Part shown: one piece after another, positions 15,725-20,800 of the stretch | Position numbering within the stretch: the first letter of the stretch is position 1 | Layout of the letters: each line of letters opens with the position of its first letter | DNA from: Lachnospiraceae bacterium UBA3826 | GTDB lineage: Bacteria; Bacillota; Clostridia; Lachnospirales; Lachnospiraceae | Direction of reading: 5' to 3' | Length of the DNA stretch: 20,800 nt | Assembly: GCA_002393095.1 (NCBI GenBank) | Contig: DGII01000154.1 | Coordinates: forward strand, 1-20,800 | Position numbers and translations under genes: made by a program | The notes under the pieces: model-generated | What the model was told of the DNA's origin: nothing | Databases searched by the model: none | What the model saw: only the letters and a program-made list of their open reading frames with translations

Positions 15725-15988
15725 ATGCAACTGGAAGATTACAGGAAAAGGATCGATGAAGTGGATGATAAGCTCATAAGCCTGTTAGAACAGAGAATGG
15801 GCATAAGCTGTGAGATTGCCGAATTCAAGGCAAGAGAGAATATCCCCACAGTTGATGAGGGAAGAGAGAAGGTCAAGCTTTTTGAAGTGGCGAATAAGAC
15901 GGGCAATCCGCTGTATAAGGAGCATATGAAGAAGATATTCGAGACAGTGATGGAACAGAGCAGATCCTTGCAGGATGAGCTCAGATGA
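15725..15988 (+). CDS. Stand-alone chorismate mutase (AroQ class)
   Basis: Chorismate mutase converts chorismate to prephenate on the way to phenylalanine and tyrosine. The 87-residue all-helical protein aligns with the mutase domain of the E. coli P-protein with catalytic residues kept: Arg7, Arg24, Lys35, Asp44, Arg47, Glu48 and Gln83. There is no dehydratase or DAHP-synthase domain, so it is a monofunctional AroQ protein, probably a dimer. ATG 15725 has AGAGG upstream. It diverges from the DUF5050 gene and is followed after 38 bases by ppx. A clear promoter was not found: TTGCTA (15656) and TATAAA (15677) are only 15 bases apart. Its link to the polyphosphate genes is probably positional only. 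Confidence 0.92.
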   Translation: MQLEDYRKRIDEVDDKLISLLEQRMGISCEIAEFKARENIPTVDEGREKVKLFEVANKTGNPLYKEHMKKIFETVMEQSRSLQDELR

Positions 15989-16026
15989 TCATACCTTAAC
16001 CGCAACGGAGATAGAGGAGCAGATGT

Positions 16027-17565
16027 ATGGCTAAGCTTTTTGCCGCAATAGACGTGGGCTCATATGAACTTAATCTCGGTATATATGAATTTGGTCAGGA
16101 TAAGATGCGGATCATAGACAATGTGAAGTACAGACTTGACCTTGGTACGGATTCATACTCCAAGGGGAAGCTCCCGGCAGACAAGATAGAGGAGTTATGC
16201 AGGATACTTAATGAATTCTACCGCATAATGAGGGGCTATCGCGTGAGCGATTATAAGGCATATGGAACATCGGCCATAAGAGAGACGAGGAATACAAGGA
16301 TACTTCTTGATCAGATAGAGCAGCGTACCGGTATACATGTGGATGTATTAAGCAATTCCGAGCAGCGCTTTTTGGATTATAAGTCCGTAGCCAGTAAGGG
16401 AAGAGAGTTCACTCAGACAATTGAGAAGAGTACCGCGATAGTGGATATCGGGGGCGGAAGTATCCAGTTATCTCTTTTTGCCAAGGATAAGCTGGATGTG
16501 ACGCAGAATATGAAGCTGGGAGTATTAAGGCTTCAGGAGCGTCTGACAGAGCTTGACGTTACGCCGGCCAGATATGATGAACTCTTAGAGGAGATGATAG
16601 GCTCGCAGTTGGCCGTATTCGAGAAGCTGTATCTAAGAGGGAGAAGTATAGATAATCTCATCATAGTGGATGATTATATATCCCCGATCACATGGAGCAG
16701 GACCAAGGACTCCGATACGCCGGGATTTGTCACTGCAGAAAGGTTCATGGCCTTTTTCACAAGGATAAGGGAGATGGACCCTGTGGAATTCTGCAGGCGG
16801 TATGGAATAGCTCCGGAGAATATGAGTCAGGTGTATATTGCGGCTACGCTTATAAGGAGTGTCGTCTCTGTTATGAGCGCCAAGACTATATGGGCACCGG
16901 GAGTGACGCTTAGCGACGGAATAGCCTATGAGTATGGTGAGCGTAAGAAGCTTATCGTCATAGATCATGACTTTGAAGGAGATATCATCGCATGCTCAAG
17001 GAGCATAAGCAGGAGATATATGGGGGATGATAAGAGGGAACAGACTCTTGAGAATATATGTATGGCCATATTCGACAGTATGAAGAAGGTCACGGGACTT
17101 AGCAAGCGCGACAGACTTCTGCTTCGTATAGCTACGATATTGCATGACTGTGGTAAATACATCAGTCTGTATAATGTAGCCCAGAGCAGCTACGATATCA
17201 TAATGGCTACGGAGATAATAGGTCTGTCCGAGACAGAGCGTGAGATCGTGGCGGGTGTGGTCAAGTACAATCACGTATATATGGATTATGACATTGAACG
17301 TACTGCAATCAGCGGCAGGGGTGAAGAGGTATACATGCGTATCGCCAAGCTTGCTGCGATACTAAGGATAGCCAACGGACTTGATAAGAGCCAGAAGCAG
17401 AAGTTTAACGCTATCAAAGCCAGCCTTAAAGATGACACGCTTGTCATAACAGTCCGTACCAATAAGGACATCACTCTGGAGAAGGGGATGTTCGAGAAGA
17501 GAGCGGATTTCTTCGAAGAGATATTCTGCGTGAGACCTGTGATCAAGCAGATAGCCAAGATATAG
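16027..17565 (+). CDS. ppx: Ppx/GppA family phosphatase with C-terminal HD domain
   Basis: This family removes phosphate from polyphosphate (exopolyphosphatase) or the 5' phosphate of pppGpp. The 512-residue cytoplasmic protein has the actin-like ATPase fold: phosphate loop DVGSYELNL (9-17), TSAIRETRN (81-89), a catalytic-type Glu in SNSEQR (Glu112) and DIGGGSIQL (140-148). The C-terminal third is an HD-type domain with HDCGK (373-377) and a later His (VKYNH, 406), as in long Ppx proteins. AGGAG lies upstream of ATG 16027. It lies 40 bases before the polyphosphate kinase gene, which favours exopolyphosphatase over pppGpp hydrolase. The first P-loop has Tyr-Glu where many members have Asn-Ser or Thr-Asn, a modest departure. 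Confidence 0.9.
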   Translation: MAKLFAAIDVGSYELNLGIYEFGQDKMRIIDNVKYRLDLGTDSYSKGKLPADKIEELCRILNEFYRIMRGYRVSDYKAYGTSAIRETRNTRILLDQIEQRTGIHVDVLSNSEQRFLDYKSVASKGREFTQTIEKSTAIVDIGGGSIQLSLFAKDKLDVTQNMKLGVLRLQERLTELDVTPARYDELLEEMIGSQLAVFEKLYLRGRSIDNLIIVDDYISPITWSRTKDSDTPGFVTAERFMAFFTRIREMDPVEFCRRYGIAPENMSQVYIAATLIRSVVSVMSAKTIWAPGVTLSDGIAYEYGERKKLIVIDHDFEGDIIACSRSISRRYMGDDKREQTLENICMAIFDSMKKVTGLSKRDRLLLRIATILHDCGKYISLYNVAQSSYDIIMATEIIGLSETEREIVAGVVKYNHVYMDYDIERTAISGRGEEVYMRIAKLAAILRIANGLDKSQKQKFNAIKASLKDDTLVITVRTNKDITLEKGMFEKRADFFEEIFCVRPVIKQIAKI

Positions 17566-17605
17566 AAGTAACAGATGTGTTGATTAGGATGATACTGAGG
17601 CAGAT

Positions 17606-19747
17606 ATGAATAAGATTACAGTGAATGCTCCGGAGAACTTCCGGAACAGGGAACTTAGCTGGGTGGAATTTGACAGACGGGTATTAAGTGAAGCCAAGGA
17701 TGAGCGTAATCCGCTCTTCGAGAGGCTTAAGTTCTTATCCATAACCGCATCCAATCTTGATGAATTCTTCATGATAAGGGTAGCATCCCTTAAGGATATG
17801 GAGAATGCCGGAGTGAAGAAGAGGGATATTGCCGGGATGACACCTAAGGAGCAGCTTAAGGCTCTGGGCAGAACCACCCATGAACTTGTGGCGGAGCAGT
17901 ATGATACATACGGAGTGCTGACAGGAGAGCTTAAGAAGGCAGGATACAATATCGTTAGGGATACTGAAGGGCTTAATAAGAAGCAATGTGAATTCGTGGA
18001 CAGGTTTTTCGCAGATTATGTATATCCCGTTCTGACACCAATGGCGGTTGACAGCTCAAGACCCTTCCCGTTGATACGCAATAAGTCGCTTAATATAGGA
18101 GCGCTGGTACGAAGCAGGACGGGCGATAAGGATGAGATAGAATTCGTGACTGTGCAGGTTCCGAGTGTGCTTCCGAGGCTGGTGGAGATACCGGGTGAGA
18201 AGTCAGGTAGGACAATGCTGCTGCTTGAGAGCATAATAGAGCGTAATATAGACAGGCTCTTCCTTAATTATGAGATACTATCGGTTGCGATGTTCCGTAT
18301 AATGCGTAATGCCGATCTGGAGATCGATGAAGAGGAAGCGGCAGACCTGCTTAAAGAGATAGAGAAGCAGATCAAGAAGCGGCAGTGGGGCGAAGCCATC
18401 AGGCTTGAAGTGGAGAAGGGCATAGATGACAGACTCTTAGGTATACTCAAGTCGGAGCTTATGATCAAGAAAGAGGAGATATATGAGATCGACGGCCCGC
18501 TTGATCTTACATTCTTAATGAAGCTTTACGGAGTTGAGGGAGCCGAAGAGTATAAGGCCAAGGGACATAAGCCCAATCCCGTACCGGAGCTTCCGGAGGG
18601 CGGAGATATATTCGCTTCTATCAGAAAAGGTGATATACTGATGCATCATCCGTATCAGAGCTTTGAGCCTGTGGTACGGTTCGTAAAAAGCGCAAGTGTG
18701 GACCCTGATGTGCTGGCCATTAAGCAGACTCTATACAGGGTAAGCGGTAATTCTCCGATAATTGCGGCACTGGCGGAGGCGGCGGAGAACGGCAAGCAGG
18801 TTACGGTGTTAGTGGAACTGAAGGCCAGATTCGATGAGGAAAATAATATCGTATGGGCCAGAAAGCTTGAGCAGGCAGGATGTCATGTTATATACGGACT
18901 GGTAGGACTTAAGACGCACAGCAAGATAACTCTTGTGGTACGTATGGAGGAAGACGGCATACGCAGGTATGTACATCTCGGCACGGGTAATTACAATGAC
19001 TCTACGGCCAAGATATACACGGATGTGGGACTTTTTACATGTAAGGAGACCTATGGAGAGGATGCAACGGCACTTTTCAATATGCTGTCGGGCTATTCCG
19101 AGCCTGCAACATGGAACCGCTTAAGTGTGGCGCCTCTGTGGCTTAAGGATAAGTTCCTGTATCTTATAGGAAGAGAGAAGGAGCATGCACAGGCAGGCAG
19201 ACCGGCTCATATAATAGCCAAGATGAATTCTCTGTGTGATCCGGATATCATTACGGCTTTATATGAAGCGTCAATGGCCGGGGTTAAGATCGAACTCATA
19301 GTAAGGGGAATATGCTCACTTAAGGTCGGTATACCGGGTATAAGCGAGAATATATCCGTGCGTTCCATAGTGGGTGATTATCTTGAACACAGCAGGATAT
19401 TCTATTTTGAGAACAATAAAAAACCGGAGTATTACTGCGGAAGTGCCGACTGGATGCCAAGGAACTTAGAGAGAAGAGTGGAGATACTCTTCCCGGTAGA
19501 GGATGAGGCCCTGAGGAAAAAGCTTAAGCATATACTGGATACGGAGCTTAAGGATACCGTTAAGGCTCATATACTCACTGATGACGGAAGATATGTCAAG
19601 CATGTTGTAAGGGGTAAGGATAAGGGCATCAATTCGCAGCTGCAGTTCTGGAAGGAAGCGGATAGTGAAGGAAGGAGTCTGATATCCAAGAAGATCGACA
19701 ACGAGGTCATGGTGACGAGACGTTTTACACCGGAAGAGCACAAGTAA
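17606..19747 (+). CDS. ppk1: Polyphosphate kinase 1
   Basis: PPK1 polymerises the gamma phosphate of ATP into polyphosphate, reversibly. The 713-residue protein is of full family length, with the N-terminal helical domain (FRNRELSWVEFDRRVL, 12-27, then SNLDEFFMIRVASL), HHPYQSFEPVVRF (347-359), the autophosphorylated histidine His438 in KTHSK, HLGTGNYND (457-465), the second catalytic histidine His595 in LEHSRI, and SADWMPRNLERRVE (613-626). Catalytic residues are intact. ATG 17606 has GAGG five bases upstream. It follows ppx after 40 bases and precedes maf by 63. The pair can build and break polyphosphate, so control between them probably matters, but no regulatory site is visible. Confidence 0.97.
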   Translation: MNKITVNAPENFRNRELSWVEFDRRVLSEAKDERNPLFERLKFLSITASNLDEFFMIRVASLKDMENAGVKKRDIAGMTPKEQLKALGRTTHELVAEQYDTYGVLTGELKKAGYNIVRDTEGLNKKQCEFVDRFFADYVYPVLTPMAVDSSRPFPLIRNKSLNIGALVRSRTGDKDEIEFVTVQVPSVLPRLVEIPGEKSGRTMLLLESIIERNIDRLFLNYEILSVAMFRIMRNADLEIDEEEAADLLKEIEKQIKKRQWGEAIRLEVEKGIDDRLLGILKSELMIKKEEIYEIDGPLDLTFLMKLYGVEGAEEYKAKGHKPNPVPELPEGGDIFASIRKGDILMHHPYQSFEPVVRFVKSASVDPDVLAIKQTLYRVSGNSPIIAALAEAAENGKQVTVLVELKARFDEENNIVWARKLEQAGCHVIYGLVGLKTHSKITLVVRMEEDGIRRYVHLGTGNYNDSTAKIYTDVGLFTCKETYGEDATALFNMLSGYSEPATWNRLSVAPLWLKDKFLYLIGREKEHAQAGRPAHIIAKMNSLCDPDIITALYEASMAGVKIELIVRGICSLKVGIPGISENISVRSIVGDYLEHSRIFYFENNKKPEYYCGSADWMPRNLERRVEILFPVEDEALRKKLKHILDTELKDTVKAHILTDDGRYVKHVVRGKDKGINSQLQFWKEADSEGRSLISKKIDNEVMVTRRFTPEEHK

Positions 19748-19810
19748 GCGATATCATATGGGAAGAACAGGGGGAACGGGTTAAAGAGAAAAAAGAGAAA
19801 AGAGATCAAT

Positions 19811-20395
19811 ATGAAAGAACTGATTTTGGCGTCGGGTTCTCCCAGACGCAAGGAACTGATGGAACAGGTAGGGCTTAAGTTTAAGGTGTGTGTGAGCAGA
19901 TCCAATGAGATCACATCGAGGACCAAACCGGACGAGGTGGTCAAGGACCTGTCCTATGAAAAAGCAAGAGCGGTATATGAAGACGGACACAGAGATGATA
20001 TAGTGATCGGAGCGGACACCATAGTATACATGGGAGAGAGCATCCTCGGCAAGCCTAAGAATGAGAAGCAGTGCAGGCAGATGCTTGAAGAGCTTTCGGG
20101 CAGAATTCATTATGTCTATACCGGGGTTACGATACTCTGGACGGATAATGGGACACCGCATGTACTTAGCTTTACGGAGATGACTAAAGTCAGGCTCCAT
20201 AAGCTTACAGACAGTGAGATAGATGAATACATCGCCACGGGAGAGTCCATGGACAAGGCGGGTGCATATGGGATACAGGGCTCTTTTGCCAAATTCATAG
20301 AAGGTATTGAAGGGGACTATAATAATGTGGTAGGATTGCCTGTGGCAAGATTATATCAGGAGCTTAAAAAGCATGGCTTTATCGAGATGACTTAA
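19811..20395 (+). CDS. maf: Maf-family nucleoside triphosphate pyrophosphatase
   Basis: Maf proteins hydrolyse dTTP, UTP and modified nucleotides to monophosphate and pyrophosphate, and are linked to septum control and nucleotide-pool cleaning. The 194-residue protein has LASGSPRRKELM (6-17), the catalytic Asp69 in GADTIV, GKPKNEKQ (80-87), GRIHYVYTGV, and the C-terminal DKAGAYGIQGSFAKFIEGIEG with GDYNNVVGLP, a pattern typical of the YhdE-type dTTP/UTP branch. The ribosome site (AGAGA) is weak, but the start matches the family exactly. The 63-base gap after ppk1 is strongly purine-rich, with no hairpin. Co-direction suggests the same operon. Confidence 0.93.
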   Translation: MKELILASGSPRRKELMEQVGLKFKVCVSRSNEITSRTKPDEVVKDLSYEKARAVYEDGHRDDIVIGADTIVYMGESILGKPKNEKQCRQMLEELSGRIHYVYTGVTILWTDNGTPHVLSFTEMTKVRLHKLTDSEIDEYIATGESMDKAGAYGIQGSFAKFIEGIEGDYNNVVGLPVARLYQELKKHGFIEMT

Positions 20396-20432
20396 GCTGT
20401 GCCAAGGCATGACAATATGAGGAGATTATGAA

Positions 20433-20800
20433 ATGATAAGTGCTAACAATGTGACATACAGAGTGGGTAAGAAGGCTCTCTTTGAGGATGTCAATATCAA
20501 ATTCGTAGAGGGCAACTGCTATGGACTCATCGGTGCCAACGGCGCCGGCAAATCAACTTTTTTAAAGATACTTTCAGGTAAGCTTGAGACTACCAAGGGT
20601 GATATAGCTATCACTCCGGGACAGAGGTTGTCCGTACTTGAACAGGATCACTTTAAATATGACGCATACAGCGTAATGGATACGGTGATAATGGGCAATC
20701 AGAGATTGTACGATATCATGAAGGAGAAGGATGCGATATATGCCAAGGAGGATTTCTCGGACGAGGATGGTGTAAAGGCTGCCGAGCTTGAAGCGGAATT
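20433..20800 (+). CDS. ABC-F family ATPase, N-terminal part (cut by window end)
   Basis: The open reading frame runs off the window after 122 codons. It opens with MISANNVTYRVGKKALFEDVN and has Walker A GANGAGKST about 35 residues in. It continues with a Gln-loop region LSVLEQDHFKYDAYSVMDTV, then MGNQRLYDIMKEKDAIYAKED, the helical insertion typical of soluble ABC-F proteins of the YbiT-like branch. ABC-F members act on the ribosome as translation factors, and some give antibiotic resistance; this branch is usually housekeeping. GAGGAG lies eight bases before ATG 20433. An ATG five bases earlier (20428) reads ATG-AAA-TGA and is not a start. The second ATPase domain lies outside the window. Confidence 0.88.
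   Translation, partial: MISANNVTYRVGKKALFEDVNIKFVEGNCYGLIGANGAGKSTFLKILSGKLETTKGDIAITPGQRLSVLEQDHFKYDAYSVMDTVIMGNQRLYDIMKEKDAIYAKEDFSDEDGVKAAELEAE

Noticed and set aside
20396..20432. TGCCAAGGCA hairpin after maf
   Set aside because: Four-bp stem with a two-base loop cannot form a stable hairpin, and no U tract follows.

Overview
The window looks like a chromosomal housekeeping stretch from a low-to-mid-GC Firmicute, most likely a Lachnospiraceae (Clostridia) bacterium. The pointers are gene content and protein style (stand-alone AroQ chorismate mutase, PyrB plus separate PyrI, NhaC-type antiporter, DUF5050 protein, Ppx fused to an HD domain) and codon habits (frequent ATA for Ile, AGA/AGG for Arg, CTT-AAG pairs). 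A Coprococcus-like genus is a guess from style, not a result. The DNA is gene-dense, and 17 of 19 coding regions read on the + strand. No tRNA, rRNA, CRISPR, phage or insertion sequence was seen.

Layout. (1) 1-509: a terminator and a small minus-strand protein with a bacterial PH-like domain, divergent from the next genes. (2) 658-3209: ddl and murF, the two steps that make D-Ala-D-Ala and add it to the peptidoglycan precursor. (3) 3271-4681: pyrB and pyrI, catalytic and regulatory chains of aspartate transcarbamoylase. (4) 4721-6343: an NhaC-family Na+/H+ antiporter. (5) 6414-13578: a folate block, folC, folE, then a complete ECF-type vitamin transporter (UPF0397 S component, double ATPase, T component), then folP and a folB-folK fusion. 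(6) 13579-13743: a structured intergenic element with several strong inverted repeats. (7) 13744-15571: a DUF308-like membrane protein and a convergent DUF5050 protein. (8) 15725-20395: chorismate mutase, Ppx/GppA-HD, polyphosphate kinase and a Maf nucleotide pyrophosphatase. (9) 20433 to the end: the start of an ABC-F ATPase.

How the parts fit. FolE, FolB, FolK, FolP and FolC cover most steps from GTP to (poly)glutamyl folate. Dihydroneopterin-triphosphate dephosphorylation, pABA synthesis and dihydrofolate reductase are not in the window. The ECF transporter sits between folE and folP, and its S-component gene is a unit of its own: a promoter covered by a 30-bp dyad, a structured leader and a strong intrinsic terminator before the ATPase gene. 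This suggests uptake of a pathway-related compound under separate control, which is inference. Ppx and Ppk together would make and break polyphosphate.

The most interesting non-coding signals are the dyad-covered promoter at 8346-8375 and the multi-hairpin, possibly pseudoknotted element at 13612-13731 just ahead of the DUF308-like gene.
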